From the NCBI GenBank assembly GCA_903821805.1, contig CAIJNA010000190.1, forward strand, positions 1 through 6,522: a stretch of DNA of 6,522 nt, in the 5' to 3' direction. Both the position numbers and the translations under genes were made by a program. Position 1 is the first letter of the stretch. Each line of letters begins with the position of its first letter. The stretch comes from an uncultured Campylobacterota bacterium (GTDB lineage: Bacteria > Campylobacterota > Campylobacteria > Campylobacterales > Arcobacteraceae). Shown here piece by piece: positions 1 through 6,240 of the stretch. Under the pieces are notes generated by a model. The model worked only from the letters and a program-made list of their open reading frames with translations. It made no database searches and was not told the origin of the DNA.

Positions 1-77
1 ACATAACACTTAAAACACTTAAAGAATCAAAGGCACTACTTGATGGTCTTGATGTTGTTTTGATTGATAAAATATAA
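1..77 (+). CDS. C-terminal end of an unidentified plus-strand gene (partial)
   Basis: An open frame enters from the left edge, with its first whole codon at position 3, and runs 24 codons to a TAA at 75-77. The peptide ends GLDVVLIDKI. It uses AT-rich codons like those of the neighbouring genes and has an amphipathic, soluble-protein look. The other two plus-strand frames contain stops here. A strong hairpin begins at the stop codon, as expected for a real gene end. It is the only plus-strand gene supported in the window and converges on the minus-strand genes to its right. The fragment is too short to name a family. It could be a chance open frame, but the coding look together with the terminator makes a gene end more likely. 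Confidence 0.5.
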   Translation, partial: ITLKTLKESKALLDGLDVVLIDKI

Positions 78-99
78 TAGAGGCTGTAGCCTTTATTAT
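74..99. terminator. Bidirectional Rho-independent terminator hairpin
   Basis: The arms ATAATAGAGGCT (74-85) and AGCCTTTATTAT (88-99) pair over 11-12 bp with one G-U wobble. The core is GGC-TGTA-GCC. On the plus strand the GC-rich core is followed by TTTATTAT. On the minus strand the core is followed by TCTATTATATTTTATC. The hairpin can therefore end transcripts from both directions. It overlaps the stop codon of the plus-strand partial gene and serves the convergent junction. Confidence 0.7.
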
Positions 100-104
100 G
101 CCGT

Positions 105-124
105 AGCCCAACAAAACAAAACCA
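105..124. repeat. Imperfect 20-bp direct repeat, left copy
   Basis: AGCCCAACAAAACAAAACCA matches the stretch at 884-903 at 17 of 20 positions in the same orientation. The two copies bracket the 179-residue gene together with its promoter and terminator. The repeat is A-rich, so chance or a shared U-rich terminator tail on the minus strand is a serious alternative to an insertion footprint. Confidence 0.35.
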
Positions 125-199
125 TTAAAATAAGCAAAATATTATGACAAGTTAAGCCAGAAGGATAAATCGTAGTGGTCTAAGTGCGATAAAGAAGAA

Positions 200-235
200 A
201 TAGATATTGATGAGTGTGAACTCATAAATATCTAT
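200..235 (-). terminator. Long AT-rich hairpin, probable terminator of the 179-residue gene
   Basis: Arms of 15 nt (200-214 and 221-235) pair at 14 of 15 positions around a 6-nt loop. Read on the minus strand, the stem ATAGATATTTATGAG / CTCATCAATATCTAT is followed by TTCTTCTTTATC. It lies about 30 nt past the stop codon of the minus-strand gene ending at 266. Position, stem quality and the pyrimidine tail all fit an intrinsic terminator. The stem is AT-rich and the tail is not pure U, so it could instead be an mRNA 3'-end stabiliser. Confidence 0.6.
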
Positions 236-265
236 CATCAAACAAGAAATTACTGGATGAAATTG

Positions 266-805
266 TTAGGCTATAGGGTTATCTGTAGTACTCTCGTTAC
301 TATTTGTTGATGCAGTAGTTCTAATTTCGTAGCTAAGTCCTTTTTTGACATACTCTACAGGGTAAAAGAAAAATGCTTTAAAAATAATATTTATTTTTGC
401 ATCTGAATCACTCACTTCATTAAATAATGGAAATGAAAATCCAACCACTGAGTCATTTTTTGGGGTAACAACAAATTCTAAGTTTCTTAATGCTTTGACC
501 ATATTTAAAGTTGATTTGAAATCTTTTGGCATAAGATTCTGAAGAATATTTCCATCCTTTTCTTCTTTTTTTACAGCATAAAACAATGCGCTCAAAGATT
601 CTTTATGAATAGATTTCTGCCAATTAATTTTACAACTAGAGTAATGATAAACACTACTTTGGTGAAGCAATGGATTTTCCTTTTCTCGTCTCATCGTTTC
701 TATTATTTGTAAGAAATTATTTTTTCCTCCAAATTTTGTAGCAGTATCTATCAAGATATTATGTATTGTCTCTTTTTGTTCTTGTTCTAGTCTGTAAAAT
801 TCCAT
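266..805 (-). CDS. Hypothetical 179-residue protein, family not recognised
   Basis: I do not recognise this protein. It starts at an ATG preceded by AAGGA with 6-nt spacing and ends with TAA. There is no signal peptide, membrane segment or cysteine cluster, so it is probably cytoplasmic. Residues 1-80 are charged and look mainly helical. Around residues 26-78 a GGKNNFLQII stretch, then SSVYHYSS, then LSALFYAV, loosely recalls Cro/XRE-type helix-turn-helix proteins, but this is weak and interrupted. Residues 108-162 look beta-rich, with alternating hydrophobic residues. The last 17 residues are a Ser/Thr/Asn-rich, probably disordered tail. The gene has its own promoter, an 18-bp palindrome at the likely transcription start, and its own terminator, so it is a single-gene unit separate from the dnaN-gyrB operon upstream. 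Imperfect direct repeats flank the unit. The reading frame is well supported; its function is unknown. Confidence 0.8.
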   Translation of the reverse strand: MEFYRLEQEQKETIHNILIDTATKFGGKNNFLQIIETMRREKENPLLHQSSVYHYSSCKINWQKSIHKESLSALFYAVKKEEKDGNILQNLMPKDFKSTLNMVKALRNLEFVVTPKNDSVVGFSFPLFNEVSDSDAKINIIFKAFFFYPVEYVKKGLSYEIRTTASTNSNESTTDNPIA

Positions 806-811
806 GTTCTT

Positions 812-816
812 TCCTT
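812..816 (-). promoter_or_regulatory. Ribosome binding site of the 179-residue gene
   Basis: AAGGA on the minus strand lies 6 nt before the ATG at 805. It is one of the two clearest Shine-Dalgarno sequences in the window and fixes the start codon. Confidence 0.75.
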
Positions 817-830
817 AATTTATTCGATGC

Positions 831-848
831 TGTGAATCTTTATTCACA
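831..848. promoter_or_regulatory. 18-bp palindrome containing a DnaA-box match; candidate operator
   Basis: TGTGAAT-CTTT-ATTCACA is a perfect inverted repeat with 7-bp arms. Positions 840-848 read TTATTCACA, which fits the general bacterial DnaA box TTATNCACA. The opposite arm, read on the minus strand, is AGATTCACA and shares the ATTCACA core. The palindrome starts about 6 nt past the predicted -10 box on the minus strand, so it would cover the transcription start of the 179-residue gene. A bound protein would probably repress or modulate that promoter. The half-sites TGTGA and TCACA are separated by 8 bp, whereas canonical CRP sites have 6 bp, which argues against an ordinary CRP site. Confidence 0.45.
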
Positions 849-854
849 CACTTT

Positions 855-882
855 ATTCTAGCGGTCGAACTTTTAAATTCAA
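855..882 (-). promoter_or_regulatory. Sigma70-like promoter of the 179-residue gene
   Basis: Read on the minus strand, TTGAAT (877-882) and TAGAAT (855-860) are separated by 16 bp. The start codon lies about 50 nt past the -10 box, leaving a short leader that contains the 831-848 palindrome. It is placed between the end of the upstream operon and the gene it would serve. Campylobacterota promoters depend mainly on the -10 box, which here matches 5 of 6 of TATAAT. Confidence 0.5.
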
Positions 883-883
883 G

Positions 884-903
884 AGCCAATCAAAACAAAA
901 TCA
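884..903. repeat. Imperfect 20-bp direct repeat, right copy
   Basis: AGCCAATCAAAACAAAATCA matches the stretch at 105-124 at 17 of 20 positions, in the same orientation. It overlaps the hairpin that follows the operon. On the minus strand both copies read as a TTTTGTTTTG run followed by GGCT, so they could be paralogous terminator tails, the ends of an inserted segment, or chance similarity in A-rich DNA. Confidence 0.35.
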
Positions 904-914
904 CAAGATTTTGT
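895..914 (-). terminator. Small hairpin after the dnaN-gyrB operon, possible terminator
   Basis: ACAAAATC and GATTTTGT pair perfectly over 8 bp around a 4-nt loop. It lies 8 nt past the stop codon of the last operon gene. On the minus strand the U-rich 3' arm (GATTTTGT) is followed by TTTGATTGG. The stem has only two G-C pairs, so it is weak and readthrough into the 179-residue gene is likely. It is the only terminator candidate between the operon and the next gene. Confidence 0.45.
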
Positions 915-922
915 AGCCTATA

Positions 923-1759
923 CTATTGAAATATTTCCTCAAACTTTTTCATTGTATCTTCAATATTTTTAACCGTTCCGCTGATATCTACTTTTTCAAT
1001 TTTATTCGTTTTTGGATAATTTGAAATAATCTTATCAAAGTCCATTACCAGTTTGTCCAAATTTGAACCACTTATTTGAGGAATGTTGTATTTTTCCAAC
1101 AAATGTAATTCACCTTTGTATGGCTTTGTATGTCTTGCAAAAAATACTGGATGATTTCCGCTTGCAAGTGACTCTAAGGCTGTATGCACACAAGAAGTAA
1201 GAAGATATTTTGTTCCTTTAATGAACTTTTCATAATCTTCATCTTCATATATTTCACTAAAATATGGAGCCAATTTCTCATCAGTGCCAAGAAAAAAGTA
1301 GTGACCAAGAAGAATTGGAATTTGACTATTTTTACAATCTTTTGTTAAATCTAACATTTCTGCTTCATAGTCATCATCAGCAAAAAAGAAACCTTTTTCG
1401 TTAATTTTTTCCGATGGACTAAAATATGTATCATCTAAAATATCATAAGGAATATCGACTCCAACTTCAAGAAGAATTTCACAGAAATCTTTCATGTATT
1501 CTCTCATTGTTTCACTTGGCTCGAAAGAATCGAAGATTAAGATATCTTTTCGTCTCATCATATGTGGAAGATTTCCTATAATATCAACGCCCAATCCTTT
1601 TTTTACACCCAATTCGCTTTTCGCAAAACTTGCTGCCCTATAATCAGCAGTTGCCAATAGAGGATCAAGATGAGCTAATTCTTTATAAATAGCGGAACAT
1701 CTTCTAATGTTTTCCATTCCGAAATTATGTCCACTTCTTGCGTAAATATATATATTCAT
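923..1759 (-). CDS. Conserved protein of 278 residues with GT-B / PseG-like features
   Basis: No characterised function is known to me; I recall similar uncharacterised proteins from Campylobacterota but cannot confirm this here. The ATG at 1759 is preferred: it follows the upstream TAA after one base, and GGA lies 8 nt before it. A TTG seven codons upstream (1780) would overlap the preceding gene and has no better ribosome site. Residues 1-30 begin with a beta strand followed by a Gly/His-rich SGHNFG loop and a helix, as in the N-terminal fold of GT-B glycosyltransferases and of PseG, the UDP-sugar hydrolase of pseudaminic acid synthesis. Residues 186-207 carry T-S-x-x-H-T-A-L-E-S-L-A-S-G-x-x-P, resembling the nucleotide-sugar-binding E-x(4)-G-x-P region of MurG/PseG-like proteins. 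An acidic cluster DDD is at 128-130, and the last 40 residues are charged and helical. No signal peptide or membrane segment is seen. It is the last gene of the dnaN-gyrB-mnmG unit. The reading frame is secure; the fold is an inference. Confidence 0.85.
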   Translation of the reverse strand: MNIYIYARSGHNFGMENIRRCSAIYKELAHLDPLLATADYRAASFAKSELGVKKGLGVDIIGNLPHMMRRKDILIFDSFEPSETMREYMKDFCEILLEVGVDIPYDILDDTYFSPSEKINEKGFFFADDDYEAEMLDLTKDCKNSQIPILLGHYFFLGTDEKLAPYFSEIYEDEDYEKFIKGTKYLLTSCVHTALESLASGNHPVFFARHTKPYKGELHLLEKYNIPQISGSNLDKLVMDFDKIISNYPKTNKIEKVDISGTVKNIEDTMKKFEEIFQ

Positions 1760-1760
1760 T

Positions 1761-2039
1761 TTAGTTATCCATCTTTCCAATAGCGCAAGAAATAAAACTC
1801 TTCGCCGTTGTAGTTATTTTTTCGATTGTATTTAATTCATCTGATACAAAAGGATAGCCCAAGCTTTTAAGCTTTATTTTTAAGGAATTTATTTGATTTT
1901 CTTCAATATTTATAGTAATTTGTCGCGGCATAACTTCAAGATTAACATTGATTTCACCGAATTCAGCAAAAAGCTCTTTCTTTAAAGTGTTTGCGCAACC
2001 ACTACATTTTACATTTAAAATCTCAAACGTTTGATTCAT
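1761..2039 (-). CDS. Heavy-metal-associated (HMA) domain protein, 92 residues
   Basis: This is a small cytoplasmic protein predicted to bind a soft metal such as Cu(I) through the HMA (ferredoxin-like beta-alpha-beta-beta-alpha-beta) fold of copper chaperones and CopA N-terminal domains. The metal loop VKCSGC places cysteines at residues 12 and 15 right after the first strand, followed by the helix ANTLKKEL. The usual LGYP ends the domain near residue 63. The domain fills about residues 1-65. A further 27 residues extend past the usual 65-70-residue chaperone length and include a third cysteine at position 85 in the tail SFISCAIGKMDN. The ATG overlaps the mnmG stop by 4 bp (ATGA), with only a weak GAG ribosome site, suggesting translational coupling. 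The conserved Met found just before CxxC in many copper chaperones is replaced here by Lys-11, and no copper ATPase gene is nearby, so the metal and the partner are uncertain. Confidence 0.85.
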   Translation of the reverse strand: MNQTFEILNVKCSGCANTLKKELFAEFGEINVNLEVMPRQITINIEENQINSLKIKLKSLGYPFVSDELNTIEKITTTAKSFISCAIGKMDN

Positions 2040-3895
2040 TTTTTTCTCGCATTGATATTTAAATGTAAAATATCAATTGCACTTGGGGTAATACCACTTA
2101 TTTGACTAGCATTAAAAAGTGTTTTTGGTTTACTTATTGATAACTTTTGAATTATTTCAGTTGAAAGTCCCGGCAATTTATCATAAATAAAATCATCTGG
2201 TATTTTTAAATCTAACATTTTTTTCATTTTCTCAATTTGTTTTTGTTGCTTCTCGACATATCTGAAGTATTTAGCTTCTGTTAAAATTTGCTCTTTCAAA
2301 TAATCGTTAAGATAACTCAAGCTTGGAACCAAAACATCAAATTTAGAATTAGTCATAGTACTTCTACCAACAATATCGACAAGCAATGTTCTGTCGCCTA
2401 TTTTGTCCTCTTCGATACTTTCAAGGATCTCTAGATTTTCTTTTTTTGGCGTAAACCATTCGTTTTTCATAAATTCAATAGCTTCTTGGATTGTATTTTT
2501 TTTATGAAGCATGTTGTTATATGTAGCATCGCTTATTAGGCCAAGATTATATCCATACTCCATAAGTCTTAAATCAGCACTTTCTTCTCTTAGAAGAAGC
2601 CTATATTCAGCTCTAGATGTAAACATTCTGTATGGTTCATTTGTCCCTTTAGTTACCAAATCATCTATTAAAACACCTATATAGCTCTCATCTCTTCTTA
2701 GTATGAAAGGTTCTTTATTGTCGCATGATAAACTCGCATTTATACCAGCTATAAGACCTTGAGAAGCAGCTTCTTCATAACCTGTAGTTGCATTTATTTG
2801 GCCAGCTAGATAAAGATTTTTAACTTTCTTTGTCTCAAGAGTATGGTGAAGCTCTAGTGGATTAACATAATCATATTCAATAGCATATCCATATCTTACA
2901 ATTTTTGCATTTTCTAATCCGATAATTGAGTGAATCATTGATTTTTGAACATCTATTGGCAAAGATGAACTTAGACCATTTATATAATATTCTCTTGCAT
3001 CTGATGTTTGGGGCTCCAGAAATAATTGGTGTCTATCTCTTTCGCTAAATCTATTGACTTTGTCTTCAATGCTTGGGCAATATCTTGGGCCAGTTCCCTC
3101 TATTTGACCAGTAAACAATGGCGCTCTATCAAAATTAGAACGAATTGTATGGTGTGTTCCTACGTTAGTATATGTTATATAACAAGGAAGTTGCTCAGGA
3201 TTAAATGTATTTTTATTTGTTCGAAAACTAAATGGTGCAGGTATTTCATCCCCACCATGTGCCTCCATCACGCTAAAATTTATTGAATTTCTGTCTAGTC
3301 TAGCAGGTGTTCCTGTTTTTAATCTTCCAACATCAAGACCTAATTCTTTTAATTGTAGCGATAGTGTAGTTGATGGGAGCTCCCATGCTCTTCCTGCACT
3401 ATATTGGTTTTCACCAATATGGATTAAGCCTCTCATAAAAGTACCAGTAGTAAGAATTACTTTTTTACTTGCAAATACTTCTCCAAGTTTTGTCACAACT
3501 CCGCTAACTTCATTATTTTCACAAACCAAAGAACTAACTTCGTCTTGATAAACTTCAAGATTTGGTGTATTTAGACAAATATTTTGCATATATTGTCTAT
3601 ATTTATCCATATCTATTTGTGCTCTACTTCCTTGAACAGCGGCACCTTTTGAAGCATTTAGTATTCTAAATTGGATTCCAGTTGCATCAGTACAAAGACC
3701 CATTTCACCACCTAGTGCATCAAGTTCTCTAACCAAATGGCCTTTTGCTAATCCACCAATTGCTGGGTTACAACTGGCTGCTCCTATTTGCTCTACAAGC
3801 ATTGTAATGAGTAAAGTTTTTTTACCCATTCTAGCACTAACTAAAGAAGCTTCAATCCCTGCATGTCCTCCACCAACAACAATAACATCATACAT
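2036..3895 (-). CDS. mnmG: tRNA uridine-5-carboxymethylaminomethyl modification enzyme MnmG (GidA)
   Basis: This FAD-dependent enzyme works in a complex with the GTPase MnmE to add (carboxymethyl)aminomethyl groups at C5 of wobble uridine 34 in certain tRNAs, using methylene-tetrahydrofolate. At 619 residues it has the normal family length. The N-terminal Rossmann motif GGGHAG is at residues 8-13. SCNPAIGG (Cys-42) matches the conserved first cysteine region. GPRYCPSIEDK carries Cys-273, equivalent to the catalytic Cys-277 of the E. coli enzyme. The second family signature GQINATTGYEEAA is at 365-377. The C-terminal helical part, about 550-619, is the MnmE- and tRNA-contacting region and ends in NINARKK. 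The start codon overlaps the gyrB stop by 8 bp. The only strong AAGGA lies about 14 nt upstream, so initiation may rely on ribosomes arriving from gyrB. All key motifs are intact. Confidence 0.97.
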   Translation of the reverse strand: MYDVIVVGGGHAGIEASLVSARMGKKTLLITMLVEQIGAASCNPAIGGLAKGHLVRELDALGGEMGLCTDATGIQFRILNASKGAAVQGSRAQIDMDKYRQYMQNICLNTPNLEVYQDEVSSLVCENNEVSGVVTKLGEVFASKKVILTTGTFMRGLIHIGENQYSAGRAWELPSTTLSLQLKELGLDVGRLKTGTPARLDRNSINFSVMEAHGGDEIPAPFSFRTNKNTFNPEQLPCYITYTNVGTHHTIRSNFDRAPLFTGQIEGTGPRYCPSIEDKVNRFSERDRHQLFLEPQTSDAREYYINGLSSSLPIDVQKSMIHSIIGLENAKIVRYGYAIEYDYVNPLELHHTLETKKVKNLYLAGQINATTGYEEAASQGLIAGINASLSCDNKEPFILRRDESYIGVLIDDLVTKGTNEPYRMFTSRAEYRLLLREESADLRLMEYGYNLGLISDATYNNMLHKKNTIQEAIEFMKNEWFTPKKENLEILESIEEDKIGDRTLLVDIVGRSTMTNSKFDVLVPSLSYLNDYLKEQILTEAKYFRYVEKQQKQIEKMKKMLDLKIPDDFIYDKLPGLSTEIIQKLSISKPKTLFNASQISGITPSAIDILHLNINARKK

Positions 3896-6215
3896 CTAAA
3901 TGTACCACATCCTTTGCATGATCTTCAATATATTTTCTTCTAGGTTCAACTTCGTCACCCATAAATAGTGTAAATGTATCACTTGCAGCTTCTGCATCTT
4001 CTATAGTTACTCTTAATAATCTTCTATCTGTTGGGATCATTGTAGTTTCCCAAAGTTGGATAGGATTCATCTCCCCAAGACCTTTATATCTTTGTATATA
4101 TGCTCCTTTTTTAGCACTATTTTCAATCTCTTCAAGGACTTTAATAAGATCTCCATCAACAAATAAAGACAGATCTCTCTCATTTAATTTTTTATAAAGA
4201 TACGAAGCTTCTCCAAAATAAGGGCTAGCAAACAAATCTTCATCAATAATAAGCTCTTCTAGTCCATTATTAGTTTGAACAAAAATATGTATTTTCTCTT
4301 CATTAATTGTTTGACTTAAAATATTGTAGCCTTTAAGTTTTATAAAGCTTTCGATTTCTTGGAATAAAGCATTATTTTCCATTCCAACTAATCTATCATT
4401 TTCTACAATAAATCTAATAACCTCAATAAGAGAATATCTTTTTTCTAAGTTATTCAACATGCTTCTATATGATGAAACAATTTTGAACATATCTAGTAAA
4501 TCGTTATAGCCCATTCCTTGGAACTCGAATCCATCAAGTCCATGTTCAATTAAGAAATTACTCAATGCAACATCATCTTTTAAATATGTTTCATTTTTGC
4601 CTTTTCTATACAGGTAAAGTGGTGGTTGTGCGATATATACATATCCTGCTTCAATAACTGGACGTAAGAATCTAAATAAGAATGTTAAAAGAAGTGTTTG
4701 TATATGACTACCATCTACATCAGCATCCGTCATAATTATTATTTTATGATATCTAACTTTTTCAATATTAAAATCTTCCCCAATTCCACTTCCAAGAGCT
4801 GTAATGATATTTTTAATCTCTTCAGATTTTAAAATTTTATCAAGTCTTGATTTTTCAACATTTAAGATTTTCCCTTTTAGTGGTAAAATTGCTTGAAAAA
4901 CTCTATCCCTTCCTTGTTTTGCAGAACCTCCAGCAGAATCCCCTTCCACCAAATAAAGTTCAGTTATTGTAGGGTCTTTACTTTGACAGTTTGCAAGTTT
5001 TCCAGGAAGTGTTCCAACACTCATACTGTCAGTTTTTCTTGTTAATTCTCTAGCTTTTTTAGCTGCTTCTCTACCACGTGCAGCTAAAAGTGCTTTTTCC
5101 ATTACAAGTTTTGCTTGAGCTGGGTTTTCTTCGAAATATTTATCTAAAACATCGCCAGTTAATTTTTGACAAATTGGTCTTACATATGAGCTTCCAAGTT
5201 TACCTTTTGTTTGACCTTCAAATTGTGGTTCTGGAACTTTAACACTAATTACAGCTACAAGTCCTTCTCTAACATCTTCTCCAGAAATTTTCGCATCTTT
5301 ATCTCTTGCATTTGCATTATCTTTTAAATACTTTGTAATAGCTCTTGTAAGTCCAGCTTTAAATCCAGCTTCATGTGTTCCACCATCAATAGTTCTAATA
5401 TTATTTACAAAAGAATGTGTTTTTTCAACATAAGTTGTGTTATACATTAAAGCAATATCAACCTCAACATCATCTTCTTTTGTAGAAAATGCTACAGCAT
5501 CAGTTATTGGTGTAGCTTTGTTTAAATCTTCAACGAATTGTTTAATACCACCTTCAAAATGATAAACTTCTTTTTTTCCTGCTCTTTGATCTTCTAATAT
5601 TATTGTGATAGCTGGATTCAGATATGCAACTTCTCTAAATCTTCTAGATAATATTTCAAATTCAAATACACCAACTTCAAAAATTGTTAAATCTGGTTGG
5701 AATTCAATAATTGTTCCTGTTTTTTTTGTTGTTCCGATAACTTCCAATGGTTTAGTATAAAGACCTTCATGGAATTCTTGATAATGGATTTGTCCACCTC
5801 TGTGAATTGTCATCTTAAGTTCACTAGAAAGTGCATTTACAACAGAAACCCCAACACCGTGAAGTCCACCAGAAACTTTATAAGTATCTTTATCAAATTT
5901 ACCACCAGCATGAAGAACTGTTAATGCTACAGTTGCTGCACTTATTCCTTCTGTTGGATGAATTGCAGTTGGAATACCCCTTGCATTATCTTTAACAATT
6001 ATTCCATTCGTATTAGTAATAGTAACACTAATAGTGTCACAAAATCCTGCCATGGCTTCATCTATTGAGTTGTCAACAACTTCATAAACAAGGTGGTGTA
6101 AACCATTTGTATTAGTATCACCTATGTACATTCCTGGTCTTTTTCTAACTGCTTCTAGTCCTTTTAAGACTTTAATATTTCCTGCTCCGTATGCTGTTTG
6201 TTCGTTTTCTATCAT
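3888..6215 (-). CDS. gyrB: DNA gyrase subunit B (GyrB)
   Basis: This is the ATPase and metal-binding subunit of DNA gyrase, which with GyrA introduces negative supercoils. It has 775 residues, the long form with the TOPRIM-region insert (roughly 545-700) typical of Gram-negative bacteria. The GHKL ATPase domain has catalytic Glu-45 and Asn-49 in EVVDNSIDEA, Asp-76 in DNARGIP, the lid GGLHGVG at about 117-123, and Arg-139, equivalent to the coumarin-resistance position Arg-136 of E. coli. The TOPRIM domain has EGDSAGG at 424-430 and DADVD with Asp-497, 499 and 501 for Mg2+. The C-terminal GyrA-contacting motif QRYKGLGEMN starts at about 708. It is preceded by AAGGA with 6-nt spacing, follows dnaN by 25 bp, and overlaps mnmG by 8 bp at its end. 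One oddity is Ala at residue 78, where E. coli has Gly-75 in the DGRGIP loop. Confidence 0.98.
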   Translation of the reverse strand: MIENEQTAYGAGNIKVLKGLEAVRKRPGMYIGDTNTNGLHHLVYEVVDNSIDEAMAGFCDTISVTITNTNGIIVKDNARGIPTAIHPTEGISAATVALTVLHAGGKFDKDTYKVSGGLHGVGVSVVNALSSELKMTIHRGGQIHYQEFHEGLYTKPLEVIGTTKKTGTIIEFQPDLTIFEVGVFEFEILSRRFREVAYLNPAITIILEDQRAGKKEVYHFEGGIKQFVEDLNKATPITDAVAFSTKEDDVEVDIALMYNTTYVEKTHSFVNNIRTIDGGTHEAGFKAGLTRAITKYLKDNANARDKDAKISGEDVREGLVAVISVKVPEPQFEGQTKGKLGSSYVRPICQKLTGDVLDKYFEENPAQAKLVMEKALLAARGREAAKKARELTRKTDSMSVGTLPGKLANCQSKDPTITELYLVEGDSAGGSAKQGRDRVFQAILPLKGKILNVEKSRLDKILKSEEIKNIITALGSGIGEDFNIEKVRYHKIIIMTDADVDGSHIQTLLLTFLFRFLRPVIEAGYVYIAQPPLYLYRKGKNETYLKDDVALSNFLIEHGLDGFEFQGMGYNDLLDMFKIVSSYRSMLNNLEKRYSLIEVIRFIVENDRLVGMENNALFQEIESFIKLKGYNILSQTINEEKIHIFVQTNNGLEELIIDEDLFASPYFGEASYLYKKLNERDLSLFVDGDLIKVLEEIENSAKKGAYIQRYKGLGEMNPIQLWETTMIPTDRRLLRVTIEDAEAASDTFTLFMGDEVEPRRKYIEDHAKDVVHLDV

Positions 6216-6221
6216 TTCAAA

Positions 6222-6226
6222 TCCTT
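6222..6226 (-). promoter_or_regulatory. Ribosome binding site of gyrB
   Basis: AAGGA on the minus strand lies 6 nt before the gyrB ATG, inside the 25-bp gap after dnaN. The gap has no room for a promoter, so gyrB is transcribed from dnaN or further upstream. Confidence 0.75.
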
Positions 6227-6240
6227 GGTTTTGTTATCTT

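Noticed and set aside
831..848. CRP/FNR-type binding site
   Set aside because: The TGTGA and TCACA half-sites are 8 bp apart rather than the canonical 6, so a standard CRP site is unlikely; kept only as an unspecified operator or DnaA-box pair.
1182..1190. Second DnaA-box-like sequence GTATGCACA
   Set aside because: It differs from TTATNCACA at the first base and lies inside a coding region, with no partner box nearby.
1760..1780. TTG at 1780 as the start of the 278-residue protein, adding seven residues (MERWITK)
   Set aside because: It overlaps the preceding gene by 20 bp and the added residues are unremarkable. The ATG at 1759 has GGA 8 nt upstream and begins with a typical buried strand (MNIYIYA).
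3026..3286. 86-codon open frame on the plus strand
   Set aside because: It lies entirely opposite mnmG, including its conserved signature region, so it is a by-product of the real gene.
5697..5924. 75-codon open frame on the plus strand
   Set aside because: It lies opposite the conserved ATPase domain of gyrB. Its Cys/Phe/Ser-rich product looks like an antisense shadow.
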